From Albula goreensis (lineage: Eukaryota; Chordata; Actinopteri; Albuliformes; Albulidae), in NCBI GenBank assembly GCA_022829145.1, contig CM040746.1:18910332-18974331 (forward strand): a stretch of 64,000 nt of DNA, in the 5' to 3' direction. This document shows positions 40,010 to 52,316 of the stretch, in pieces. Both the position numbers and the translations under genes were made by a program. The stretch's first letter is position 1. Each line of letters starts with the position of its first letter. Under the pieces are notes generated by a model. The model had not been told where the DNA came from. It did not search any database and saw only the letters and a program-made list of their open reading frames with translations.

Positions 40010-40640
40010 TCCGTGGACCCCTGTAGTTTTCACTCTATCCAGGTCCTCCCATTAGTGTGAAACAGCAGAAACAGTACAACTCACTATGTATTTCCAATTC
40101 TCAGGTGTCCATTGTTTGAGTTCCTAAGCCCACTGCAACTGCACCTTCTAGTTTTTCGACCATAAAGAACAGAACTCAGTTAGGTCTTTGACTGCCATAC
40201 CCCATCCGTGACAAGGTATGAGGAGCTGTGAATTCTGATAAGCCTCTTTCAGCACCACTGTTAGGTTCAGCTGTTGAGGTGATTCTGCACAAGTTGTGTC
40301 AGGCACCTCTGTTAGTCTGGTCTGTTTTAAATCACAGTACACCCTTTGGCTGGATATTTTTTGTGTGGTGGACCATTCTCGAATGATCAGTGACACTGTT
40401 ATGCATAAAAATCTTAGCAGAGTTGCTGTTGCTGATGTACTCATACCGACATGTCTGGTGCCCACTACCATGCTCATGCTCAAAGGCACTGTAACTTTTT
40501 GCACAAAAGCAAACACGCACACATACAATCTATAGGTACCTGCCTACCTCCTCTAAACAACAAAGTCTAAACAGGTAATTCTGTCACTGAGACTGTCAGA
40601 GAGAGCAGGTGTACATAATAAACTGGCCACTCTGTGTACA
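40010..40640 (-). mobile_element. Second degraded Tc1-like DNA transposon, opposite orientation
   Basis: The + strand shows a common fish Tc1-like family in reverse: CCTGTAGTTTTCACTCTATCC with CAGGTCCTCCCATT at the inner edge, CAGGTGTCCATTGTTTGA, CATTCTCGAATGATCAGTGACACTG, ATGCATAAAAATC, GTCTGGTGCCCACTACCATGC with CAAAGGCACTG, and a terminal segment GTGTACATAATAAACTGGCCACT ending at CTCTGTGTACA. The last resembles the family's typical end (TAATAAAGTGGCC-type). Only the 5' portion of the transposase region and one end remain. It directly abuts the preceding Tc1-like copy, suggesting insertion into it or a later rearrangement. The 126-codon frame on the minus strand is debris, not a host gene. 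Confidence 0.8.
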
Positions 40641-43132
40641 TATTTAATAACAATGACTTCTTTCCCATATATGTTGTTCTACGACAGGCTTTTTATAAAC
40701 CCCTAGCATTAACAACAAGTTGGCATGAGGACCTGGATGTGAATAAAAAATTCTCAATAAACATAACCCAAACACCTTGCAGACAGTCCTGCTCGGGGAT
40801 GACTCTGGTCTTCAACTGTCACAGAATTAAAGATGAACTCGGCTGGCTTGGCTTACTGCCGTTTAGAGAGTACTTGTTGCTGGCGGCCTCCACATTCATT
40901 GTCATGGCACCGCTGGATTCTCATATCATCCATATTATTTGTATGGAGCGCTCTATAGCTCAAATTCATGGTGCCAGGTGTAGTACAGTGACAGTTTGGA
41001 ATTCAGCTGTAGAGACCATTTAAGGTCTATTGCAATGATGCTTTATGAGATTGTCTGTAACGTCACACTAAGTTTTGCGTTTGTATTATTTTTTTTAGTG
41101 CGGGGTGCGGTGGAGCGGGGGGATGGTGGGATTGGTTCTTTGACCTTTTTCTTCAGTTTTTGTGATCTTAAGCATATAACTGAAATTACAAAATAAAATA
41201 AAAAATATCACATAAAATAATGTACAATACTGACCTTTTTACCAGAATATGGTGGGACATCTTTCAAGTTTAAAACCTTAAGGACAATTCACAATCAGGC
41301 AAGAAACAGCCCTCACTTTGATCGAATGTTCTGAAGCATCTGTGTAGGTTTACATGTGTAAAGGTATATGTCTGTGTGTATGTGTGTAAGAGAGTGTGTG
41401 TGGCCTAATGAATTCCCCAGGAGGGGAGTGCCCCTGGGTCCTGCACTTGTTGTGACCCTCCACCACACCCCGTTGAATTCTCACTGACACAAATGGCACA
41501 CCACTCCACATTCTGCGACAGGTGTGGAGTTTGGAGAGGTTTGAGAATCAGCTCCACTCCTAAAGGCAGAGACTACTGAGACGCGTACAGGCCTCTGTGA
41601 AGGGCTGCCAAATGACATTCCCTCAACGCTATATACAGTCCTCTGCTTTTTCACTCAGGCTCACACACATGCACGTGTGCTGGCATGCACACACACAAGT
41701 CGACCACCATGCCTTTCTCCCCTGCTGTCCCTGGTCCAGTCCCTAAAACACTCCATGCACTGTTAAAGCTGTGTGCATGTATGAGATGCTGTATAAAATC
41801 TATATTTTTTTAAATTTAATCAAAACACACTTTCTATCCAGAACCTTGTTTGGAAGGGAATTTCTCCGGCCCCCCCTTTTTTCCTCTCATTGAGCACGGC
41901 TCTCAGAATGTTAATGATGCCATCAAAGGACCCATCAAGAAGGGTTTCATCACGGTGCCGAGAACTCCTGAAATGCCCTACCTGGCAGCACGTTCTCTGC
42001 TTTCATCCCACGCCACCACAACACACATGCTGACCAGAATACATCATGCATTTAACTACTGCACCCAGAGAGGAGCGCTGCTGGACAGGCAAGAGCTCAT
42101 GAAAGAGTAATGCACATCAATATACTGTTAAATATGAAATGCAGAACACAAGGAAAATACTCAGAATAAATGCCAAATTTTATGTTGCATCCTTCAAAAC
42201 ATCCCAGCTACTGCCAATTTAATACAGAACATGCATTTTATGTGCATGTTGCAAACTGTGCTCTATATACAAAGTAATGCATATTTTCATATTATACAAT
42301 ACTAAACAAAATATTTATAAAATCACATACTGCTTAGGTATAATGCAGTCACTATATTTTGGTTTTTTGGTCTACTATTCTGGCATTTAACTTTTTTGTC
42401 CAAGGAAAAAGAATAAACAAACATTAATTTTAAGTTTTGATCACAGAAGATACCAGCAGAAATGCACACGGGCAATCACTTAAACACGAAGGACAGGCAA
42501 GGAGCCCGTATCCATAGTAACGAGACATCGGACCCTGTATGCATCTCACTGGAGTTTCTGTCCCTGCATTGTTGTACCTAAAATAAGTTCTGGTGAATCT
42601 GGGCACATAGGAATATGCTTTAGCGGCAGTGCTGCTGTGTGATTGGTTCTAATTTTAATCGCAGTGAATGGGCGTAGAATAGTAGCAGCCAATTACTCAT
42701 TAACATTCATAGTGGACATCACTGGAAGACATTTGGCAGTCAAAAGAACGTCATGGCTAGAAAGCAAAGTAACAGACTGAGTGGGCTAGCAGTGGCTAGT
42801 GGCTAGTCTCTGGTATTGTGCAAACATTAATTGTATACCTGTTGATGTATTCCTCCTGCACTTTATCAGACACTTGTTTAACATTAAGCAGGGCACTGTG
42901 TGACAGAACACTGAATTGGGAGAGAAGAAAAAAAAGTGATGGAAAATGGGTAAATGTACACAAATCCACATACACAGAATATAGTCTATTCATATAGTTT
43001 GACACATCCAAACTTTAAAATGTAATTATTTTCAAATTTAGCCTACTATATTTGCCTACATTAAAAAATACTATACAGTACACATCTTGGCTTCGGCTAC
43101 TATTGTAACTTAGCCCAGTACCTAGAAATTTC
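40641..43132. other. Intron 2, segment after the Tc1 pair
   Basis: No gene or clear element. It contains a 129-codon frame (40634-41023, + strand) with no family resemblance, a short TG run near 41370-41400, and AT-rich unique DNA. Confidence 0.6.
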
Positions 43133-43289
43133 TGATATTGCCAGCTACACAGCGTCCGCTTAGCTGGTTAAGTGGATAATGTTAAATTTGTGTCCGTCAT
43201 CTTAAACGTACCTATGTAGAGACATTGGACAAGAACATAAGGTTATAAACTTCACTGGCAAAGCGGACACTGTGTAGCTGGCTATATCA
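43133..43289. repeat. Long imperfect inverted repeat (MITE-like)
   Basis: Arms at 43133-43160 and 43262-43289 are 28 bases each and match at 26 positions, sharing GCCAGCTACACAG and GTCCGCT, around a 101-base centre. The compact size suggests a miniature inverted-repeat transposable element or a hairpin-forming relic. I could not identify a target-site duplication. Two further palindromes lie just downstream: 43340-43357 (perfect, 18 bases) and 43605-43631 (11-base arms). Confidence 0.7.
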
Positions 43290-43604
43290 GTAAGCTACAT
43301 CGTACCCAGTTATTGAAATTAAATTGAACATTTCACTTTATTGTAAAATTTTACAATGAAAATGGTAGATCAAAGGACATACTTGGGAGACTTGACGTTT
43401 GAAATTCTGATCTTGCTGTGGTGTTATGTTCGGTGGGTATGTTATTTTGCCATTATGTTTGGTTGTAAATGGAATCTTCAGTGAAGTTGAATGAGCTTTC
43501 AAATGGTAATAGAACCACTTTCACAGGAACTACTTCATAACTGTACATGATTGCCGTGCATTCACTGGGAAATAACGCACACCCCTCAAGCCAATCAGAA
43601 ACAA

Positions 43605-43631
43605 GTATTTAACCAAGCCATGGTTAAATAC
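43605..43631. repeat. Short palindrome (11-base arms)
   Basis: GTATTTAACCA and TGGTTAAATAC are perfect reverse complements separated by five bases. The flanking CACCCCTCAAGCCAATCAGAAA resembles sequence I have seen in fish dispersed repeats, so it may be part of a decayed element. Confidence 0.6.
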
Positions 43632-45059
43632 TAATAGAAAGTAAAATATTTTTCAAGAAATGCATTTAAATAAACAAGTATGATTTTAACTTTTGATATC
43701 ATCGTCTATAGCACATTACTAGTTGTCTGTTAATCTGCACAGCCTATTAGCTTATCTTTCGCAAGCATGCCAATAACTCTGGAGGGGACTCTATATTGCA
43801 CACTTATGCACAGTTGTGCACACACGCTTGCAACACTCACACATACACACAACAAATCTTAGCAAATATGTTCTAACACACAAGCACATACACACATTAT
43901 AAACACAAACATGAAAAGAAAAAACACAAATCTCACATAGTGTTATGCACTTATTTTACACACTCATTCAGACTACAGAGTCTCAAAATCAGGTTCTACA
44001 AAACAGATCTGAATGCCATGAATGCCTGGGAGTGTGTCATAAAGGAGCAGTTAGCCAGCTTACTTTTGTAAATATATTGAAAAAACACTGCCCTACTCAC
44101 AAGTATAATATCATCCAGGTTATAATCTAATTTATTTTCATTTTAAGCACTTTATTTTAACACCACTTCCTGAAATTCCACTCCACAATTTTTAATGTGA
44201 GAACAAATGTAAATAAACTCAGTTGTCAGTCACACCTGAGTTGAGAACATGGAGAAAAATCTGTGTTTGATGACAGGCCGGTGCATTTGCCTGGAATGCA
44301 TTGTGCAGAGCACAATATCCTCAATGTTTCCAGAACTCTCCACAGGGGACGAGGAGCAAACATATTACAGCTTTCTGTTTTCACCTCCACAAGCACAATA
44401 ATGAGAACATCCCCCACTCAAGCTAATCGTTGCTGACATGTGCCTTTCTCAGGCTCCCGGGACCCACTGAAACTCAGCCGAAAACAAGCTTCTTGCGGTA
44501 AGTTGCTTCCTTGAACCTTTAAGCAGATTTTAGTGGGGGTATTTCTCCAGGGAGGGACCCCATTCCCTGCCACAGTGACTCCTTTGCAATGACAGGAGAG
44601 TTGTCTTCTCCCCAACGTGTAGCAGAATAGTGCCGTGTTGGCACCCTGTGGCTCTCCCTACACTGTGGCACCATGCCAGGCTGCAGGTGTGGATGGGGAA
44701 GAGAGGGGGATGCTTTCCTTTTTTACTGGTATTTTCACAGCCACAGACTCTCAGAATGCTGTGCGCTTTCACAGAATGATAAATAATCCAAAGCAGAGGG
44801 ATGAATCAGGGGTGCCCGTGCTCTAGGGACGTTGACCTTGTGCTGAGATTCTCAGCATTTGCTGTAATTAGGATGCTGAGGCACGGGACGAGGCCAGGAG
44901 GGGCCAAAACAGCCTCGGGCGAGGTTGCTCCTTCCAGGCCGGATTGGACGAGCCCAAAGGGGGGAACTGGAGAACAGGGCAGTGGCTTCAGAAGGAGGAA
45001 GCAAAACTATACAACACTAAGAGTGAAGCAAGGGAAAGAGTGGGGAGTCTGAGTGAGTG

Positions 45060-45480
45060 AAAGATGGGCTCCTGAAATAAGTAGGAAATGCAAGGGAATT
45101 TGCTTCCGCTCCATGGAAACCGACCTATCATGAGGTTAAAATAAGCATGGCAGGTATGCAATCTGGGAAAAAAGACAGAAATGCCAAGGAGGCAAACTGC
45201 AGCTTGTTAGAAATATGTGAGAGCTCTTCGCTTTCGGAAGGAAAGAGACCGTCACTGAGATGCATGAGCGTAAGCCTCCATTTGCTGCGTCACATTAAAG
45301 TGGAGAGGTGCAAGGTCCCGGCAGCCCCGCGGGGAGTGCTCTGAGCTTTATTTTCGTGTAAATGCGCATGGATCCTTGAGCAGGAGCCCATCAGCACAGC
45401 GGGCAGGCAGTTACTCTCTGACTCCGTCCGAATTACCATAATGCATCAGCAGGCCGCGGTAGCAGGAGGAGGTGTCAGAA
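45060..45480. promoter_or_regulatory. Candidate intronic regulatory element
   Basis: About 420 bases of unique sequence of balanced composition with CpGs (around 45300-45350 and 45445-45470) and no simple repeat. It sits between repetitive flanks in the ADAMTS intron. No family-like protein is encoded. Conservation is untested. Confidence 0.2.
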
Positions 45481-46127
45481 TGGTGCACCAGCCCGGTCAT
45501 TCCTCATAGTTACCTTCCTAACCGCATTACTTCCACCCCTGCCGCTCCCTCCCCAGCTCATCAGCAGACAGAAAGCACAGGTGCTCACACATACAGGCGA
45601 GTGAAGAACACACACACACACACACACACACAATAAATGACACATACACACAGGAGCAAACATACATAGACACCAGAGCAAATATACACATCCTCATGCA
45701 AATATTGTCAATGCCCCCACTTAAATTGGAAGAAAAACAAATCTTTGCAAACAAATCTCCCTCACATCCATTCAGTTATACACAGCAGAGTGTTTATTAG
45801 AGTCTTTCCACACTAGCGGTCTCAAAAGAGGCCACGGAGCAGCAAGTGACTCGAACTGTCATTCTGCATTTGCCGTGTGTCTGTCTCACTCCTTCCCCTG
45901 GTCTTGAGCACAGGCTCGTTCCACATTCCTGCAGTTGCTGTAGCGGTAGCAACAGCTTGCATCTCTGCTGGATCTCTGACCCACAGACGCCGCAAACGCA
46001 CATCCTACTCACTCTCGCTCTCGCTCCACCGAAGTCTGTGACCAGAACCGGCAGCAGCGGGCAGCCTCGCCACCCACCTGCCATACCGTGGGCACCCTGC
46101 TGGGTGGCCCTGATGCAGGTCAGGTGT

Positions 46128-46163
46128 GGGGGGTGGGGGTGTGGTGGGGTGGGGGTGGCTGGG
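46128..46163 (+). other. G-quadruplex motif
   Basis: Runs of 6, 5, 4, 5 and 3 G on the + strand, joined by short loops (T, TGTGGT, T, TGGCT). A second such motif is at 46335-46366, so the area is locally G-rich on the strand opposite to the ADAMTS transcript. Confidence 0.75.
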
Positions 46164-49059
46164 ACTGTTAGTTGAGGGGCAGGGTATGAGCACGTGTCAG
46201 GGGGGTGAGTAGATTGGTGGGCTGAGCAGGAAACTCAAAAACTGGGTTCTGATGACTATCCAGAGCAAAGGCAACTGAACAAGCTGAAAGACTACATTGG
46301 TTGTGAGGGGATTATGGCCAGCAGAGACGGAGAAGGGGAGGGGGCCAGGGGGGATGGTGCTGGGGGTGTTGGTTTTAAATGGGGTGGGGAAGATATGAAG
46401 AAGATATATAGAGATGGAGGTGGATGTGGGTGACACACTGTCATGCAGAGAGAAAGGGCTGTGAAGAGTGCCGTGTCAGATTTAATCGCCATCAAGGACG
46501 GAGGCTACACCCGCGGCAAACAGCACTGCCGCCATCACCTGAGCCTGGAGACTGCAAGGCGGAGACAGAGAGGGAGAGGATCAGTGGATTATCAGGGCAT
46601 CACGCCACATAAACTGCTCCAGTTGGGTGCCCCAGGGCAAGATTCTGAAATAATACAATAAAAGAAGGATCAATCCCGCTGGACGTGAATGGCTGTGATA
46701 ATCTTGGTGCTTCCAGGCAAGCGCGTCTGAGCTTTTCCACTGCTGCTGCCTGCCCTCGTCTTGTGCATCCCTGGTTAATAACATCACACATGCACAAACG
46801 GCAAAACCCAGCCCATGGGACAGAGAGGCCCTAGGATGATGGTGGCCATGCTTACATGCAAGATGACCCAGAAATCACATCTCTGACATCAAAACCCAAT
46901 GTTTCTCTCCCTCTGTCAATGTTTCCTTTAGCATGCATGCTCTTCCCTGAACACAGGGCTGGACAGTGTGCCCTTTGGGGCATAGTTATATTAATAAATG
47001 GACAGATAGATAAATAAATAAATAACCAGCAGCTCTTGTGGTCCAAACAGCTGTGGTTCGAAGCTAGTGGAGAAACGGCTGGAATGTACACATGGTAACG
47101 GTTACCATATGGACCGCTGGCGTTGGCTACGGCAAAAGTCATGCTCTTTGGAAAAAGACAGTCGCTCTGGTATTTGTTGCCTCTCATGACTCAAGGCCAA
47201 GTTAGCCTGAGCTGCTCCTATGAAGGGAAGAGCTGGGCGCCATGTTGACGATCCGACCATAAATGAGTCCGTATGACTTGTCTGGATATTCAGTCTACAG
47301 ACTTCTGATGTCAGAGTGGAAAATCCAACTTTAATATCATAGGACACATTGAACTGCAGTCAGCACATGCCTGCATTGTACGTTCTTATTATGTCTTTGT
47401 TGTCTCTGTGCGTAGTGTGTGCTTTTGTGTTCATTCTAGTGTATGTGTGACTGTCTTACTGCACATGAAAATCTGTTTCTGCATGTGTCTGTACATGTGG
47501 AAATCTACATTACGTGTTAGGGTAAAATCTGCTATTAATGCATCATAACTGCATCTATTCCCAAATCTGATCCCATATTGCCTCTTCAATCATTAGATAA
47601 AACAAGCAATCAACCTTCAGGCCAGAGGGTCAGAACCTTCTTCCATATGAGAGAAATAGATCAAGGAGCTCAAACCAGGAGATGATGAATTTGAATGAAA
47701 TAAATGGTAACGTGTTTCTAAAATGAAATCATGTACTCAAATCTCCATTGGGAGATTGAAAATACTTGGTTTTTCATTGTGCTTAGCTTCAAAAGCTTCC
47801 CTGTACAGACAGACAAACTGTCACTCATCAGCAAGCAACAAACAAAAGCGACAGATTTTTTTTGCCATTATCACATACAGAGCACATTATGCTAGAAGAT
47901 TCAGGGAACTATGCTGCAACGGAGACATGCCAAAATAATAGGCTCAGTCATATTTTCTTTAAACAAAAACAAAACAAAGCACAACAGCTTTTGGAAAGGA
48001 AGGTGTGAATGTGTACAACAATGTGAGACTTTGCCACTTCGCTGCTTACACTAAAGCTGTCAAAACAGCTCCTGCCTGCAGACATTGCAACTCAGCTGAG
48101 TTACCTAATAAGACACTGTCTCTGGACAATCCCTGGGAAAATAGGGAAAGGGGACAAACCATCTTATTCTCAGGAAACAGAGTCAGAGAGCTGCAGTGAA
48201 CAAGTAATTAAAATGCTCCTCTTATGAGATGGCTAGAGAACAGGTGTTGTTGTTTTTTTTTTTTTTAACTGGGCAGGTTTTTTTCCATTTCAGAAGCAAA
48301 GCGTTTCCATTGGTGAAGATTGCACATATGCTAGGTGCTGCAAAATCACATGCAATCGAGATTTGGCGAGAACAGAGGTGCTGCTCTCTGAGCGCCACAG
48401 CATGCAGGCTTATGATGGAGCACACCAGAGCTGCACAAGTCAATGGGAGCCTGTGTTTGTGATTTGCCTGTGCTACATCAGCTGATGGAGAAAATATGGA
48501 AAGATGTGTCCATACATACACTTACCATCAACTTTGACTTCTGCTGCCAAAGACTGCACATGCACTGGGTGCTTTAGAAAACACAGACAACTGGGACTTC
48601 ACAAGTACAAAGGTGCTGATCTCCAATGCGCACATATCCATACTATTAGGCAGGAGAGGCCATATTTGCTCTTTACAATACAGACAGGCATATGGACTTT
48701 CACATATTATAAAACATTTTATTTTTAAAAGGATTTACAGAATATCAAACTAACCAAAAATCAAGATAATTCAAAACACCAAAAAAAAGGTGCTGCAAAA
48801 AACGACTTCTGATGTAACTTACTACCTTACAAACATGCAAAAGAGTATGTTAATAGCTGACTGTATAATCAAAATACTGAGACTCATTGTATACAGACAT
48901 GACCAAGTAATAACCTTTAAGGAACTTAAGAGAGGTGGCAAGTTCCACTGATGAGAGGGTTGATCAAGTTCAAGGCTGTGACTCTTCAGGGATAGCTGTC
49001 TCTTTCCCTGGAATTTACTCAAAACTCACATAGCTGAGAAGCAAAGGCACTCCCTCTGC

Positions 49060-49320
49060 ATTGTAAGTGTATTTAATTAGCGTGTTGGTAAAAAAAAAAA
49101 ACACACATTCCGGGCTGGAACTGGGGCACCGTCTCGCTGCTAGCGGCAATGCAATTGAGTAATTGTATGTTTTGAGGAGGCCGCGCCACACGGCAGAGTC
49201 TGTAATCACTGTCTGATCTCTCAGTCCCCTCATTCCCGCTTTGCTCGCTTGTCCGCGACTGAGCCCAGGTCAATTACAGCTGTGTAATCTGTAATTGATA
49301 TAATCGTTTCACTTTAAGCT
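49060..49320. promoter_or_regulatory. Candidate enhancer rich in homeodomain cores
   Basis: Within 260 bases there are TTTAATTAG, GAGTAATTG, GTCAATTACAG and GTAATTGATATAATCG, four TAATTA/TAATTG-type cores. They alternate with CpG-bearing unique sequence (about 49110-49140, 49180-49200 and 49240-49262). This is the densest such cluster I noticed in the intron. There is no open frame of interest. Function is inferred from motif density only. Confidence 0.35.
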
Positions 49321-49917
49321 GATTATGCCTGAGAACCACTTAATGTTTCAAAAAATGTGAGCAACGTGCAGTGCTCCGATGACAGCGGAAGCTGGTAAAA
49401 ACAGACACTGTATTTATTTTGACATTTTAATGAAGTGATAATGACTCACTTGCAACAGTGTCACAAGGCACAAACATCAGTGTCATCACTATGAAGGAAG
49501 ATATTCTATTTGTTATTGCTTGTCCCACTACGCCACAACTGAAGTTTTAAAGGAAGGTAAATAATTTTACCTTTTTACAGGGATACTGAGAAACTAACAC
49601 TGGGAGGAGGTCATTAATGGCAAAGTTTCAATAATGAATCTCAACCACACTATTCAACCATTGTGTACCCTATTTTGGGAAAGATTCCATTCTTGCTCTG
49701 TGTAAGAACAATCTATGAATAATGAGAAGGAGACCACTGACATGACCAATTTCATTTGCACTAATTGTTATGGTAGGTCTCAAATCCATGTACACACATT
49801 AACAAAAAACACACCATAGATGAATAGGAGGATGTTCTATGCCTAGGTTCTCCGTGGAGTTTAAATTAACACATTTAATGTGTGTGCTTATCGAGGCAAA
49901 CTTACATTCTGTGCTGA

Positions 49918-50046
49918 CGTACAGCTGGGTGTTTTTCAGCTGTGTGTAAATGCCTACTCAGAAGTATGACAGCAGTGCCCCACCTTGGATTTCAACCTAC
50001 AATCTTGTTGTTTGTCCAATCCCTTAACCACACCACTGGCTAACAT
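49918..50046 (-). mobile_element. tRNA-derived SINE
   Basis: Read on the minus strand, a tRNA-like head (GCCAGTGGTGTGGTTAAGG as A box, then AGGTTGAAATCC as B box) is followed by CAAGGTGGGGCACTGCTGTC and a tail with CACCCAGCTGT. This is the layout of a widespread fish SINE whose body reads GGTGGGGCACTGCTGT..CAAGGCACTTA..CCAGCTGTATAAATG. The pol III boxes are recognisable but diverged, so the copy is old. The 3' tail and target-site duplications are not clear, so the limits are approximate. Confidence 0.8.
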
Positions 50047-52316
50047 GTTATATTGTGGCAGACAGTAAAATTGACCATTCTTGTCAAAATTGAAGGGCTG
50101 AAAAACAGTAAGCACAAACACACAGCCACATATACACGCATATGAAAATGACAATGCACACAAATGTGTAGACAAAGGAGCATACATACACTCACACAGG
50201 CGGGGACATTTCATTTGACATCACTGAGACCATGGCAGGGAGATGTCAGTTGATGGGGGAGTCGAACTCCACGTTAGATAATCAAAAGGTGGGGATCGTT
50301 GACAGGGCGATCATTGGAATGGGAAGGCCTGCACAAACAAAGGCAGACAATAGCCTCCCTATGGCCCCTGTCTGCATCGGGCACGGTCGCACTCAGCTGT
50401 CAGTGCAGCGTTTCTTTCCGGCAGGCCTGACAGAAGAACGCCGAACCCTGTCACCGCCTTCACTGCCGTGGGTTGACGCGCCCTTGAGAGCTGGCTCCTC
50501 ATGCCTGGCCGGTTATGCTTTCGTGGCTGGCGTAGAGGAGGGAAGGACGAGGATTGCTCGGAAAGTCCAGAGCAGAGATCGATGGTCCTATCGTGGCAGT
50601 GATGGTGACACGGCCCACCTCTCTGGGGACCCACTTCTATATCGGAGTGCCAAAGGAGCAGAGTCGGAATACAATCCTTTTACACATTCTGCTGTGCTGT
50701 AATTACACTCTCCCCTTCTGAGGTGAGCAGCACCTCGCCCAGTTTTAATCAACAGTCCCTTTATTTGCTGGTCACCGACGGAGCTGGAATCATCCGTGAC
50801 TTTTCTGCACTTGTTTATAACAAAATCCAAAAACAGTGAGAAGTGTGAGCTTGTACATGTGTCTCACCTGCATTGTTTCCAAGGGATCTGAAGAAGACAT
50901 GGCTATAATTACAACTGGCACTGTGCGCATGTGTTTGGTAATATAAACAGAGGTGTGAGAGAGCAGCCAGCTCTTACACTGAGAGGCAAGGGTATGGCAG
51001 TTGGAAGGCAGCTGGCAGGGTTTTTGTGGTGGAAAAGGCAGGAATGTGAATGACCACGGAGGCCTATGACCTTGGCCATCAATGTAACTCACCTTCTCAG
51101 CTGTCTATGGAAGAACATAGAAAATGCTTAAAACTTAAATCAGCTCTTTACTGATTATAATCAATAATGGTTATAAAGTAACAAATCAGATGGTAAGCAC
51201 GCCTTTGCTGACTCTTTTTGCAGATTTCAGCGTGGTCGTGGTGAGGCACAATTTGGTACTGTACTTTTAGCCAGAGGGGACTATAATCCTGGAACGTTAA
51301 AAGATAATATTTAAGACAGCCGCTTTCTCTGTTTGTGGTCAGCGGTGGGAGACAATGGAATAAAATCTCTGTAACGATGACATTTAAAGTGCTTTACAAA
51401 GCCAGCTTAGCTTCAGCTTCTGACAGATACATATGGGGGTATACGTGCAGCGAGGAGGGGGGTGGGGTTAGGAGCATGCATCTTTTTCTGTGGTTGTGTT
51501 TTTTGAATTGTCTTGTGTCCTGGACACTGCTGGTTTCGTTCTTTTCCCCTGCTGGTTTTGTTCTCTTTCCCATGTCCATTGAGACAGAGCGGAAATGAAC
51601 ACATACTGTATTGTGCACTCCAGAGAAGGTAGATTACAGCCACATGGAGTGACTGCTGGAAATGTGTGCGTGTGTATGTGTGTGGGTGCATGCATTTGTG
51701 TGTGCGTGCATTTAATCTTTCCACAGCTCACCGTGGCCAGCTGTTTCTGCTGGAGGAAGACGTCTGGGAGGGAAAGAGAGGGAGTGGGAATGAGGAAGAG
51801 AGAGAAAAGAGATCCATCATCTCCCAACTCTCCAAATGCACTGACGGTGAGACAGAGGGAAAGGAAACCAACACTGCACGCCCCTTGCTCTGTGCTTCCC
51901 AAAAGAGTCTGAGGTTATGAGTGTGCAGGGAGAGCCGACACACCAGTGCACAGATCCCTGCAACGCCAGCTGCTCCCCGGCCTGTGTTCAGAGACCACAG
52001 ATGCTGGGTGGTCAACCTTAACCCCCATGTCACTTTGCACACCTACACAGCATATATGTGGAGCAGGAGAGAGGGAACTCCCGCTTGTGCTGTGTGTCCA
52101 ATCCATGGGTTCACAACCCTCTACACATCAACATAAAAAAACATTCTTTGACTCTGCCTGCTTCAAAATCTGGATTGGGAAGAGGAACGTGAAAACAAAG
52201 TCCAAAAACGGATGCACTAGTAGTGATTACATAAGTCAAACAATCCTGGGAACCAAAAGAAAAAAAAAAACAGATCTACAGACTGACTGCAAGATTCAAT
52301 GATAAATTGATATAAG
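50047..52316. other. Intron 2, segment between SINE and hAT element
   Basis: No supported gene. A 156-codon frame (50232-50702, + strand) lacks family similarity and splice context. GA-rich sequence and a short TG tract occur around 51655-51830. The rest is unique. Confidence 0.6.

Larger units (their letters stand above)
43290..49917. other. Intron 2, segment between inverted repeat and SINE
   Basis: Non-coding. A CA-rich tract is at about 43795-43930 and a pure CA microsatellite at 45606-45632. Strong G-rich quadruplex motifs lie at 46128-46163 and 46335-46366. A poly-T run is near 48251-48266. Two related 80-base blocks are near 48315 and 48549 (see findings). Unique CpG-bearing candidates are listed separately. 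No exon is supported. Confidence 0.65.

Noticed and set aside
40148-40528. 126-codon minus-strand frame as a possible host gene
   Set aside because: The DNA matches a degraded Tc1-like transposon in reverse orientation, so the frame is transposon debris.
50232-50702. 156-codon open frame on the + strand
   Set aside because: It lies inside the ADAMTS intron on the opposite strand, with no family resemblance and an opposing 91-codon frame in the same DNA. It is treated as chance in CpG-bearing sequence.
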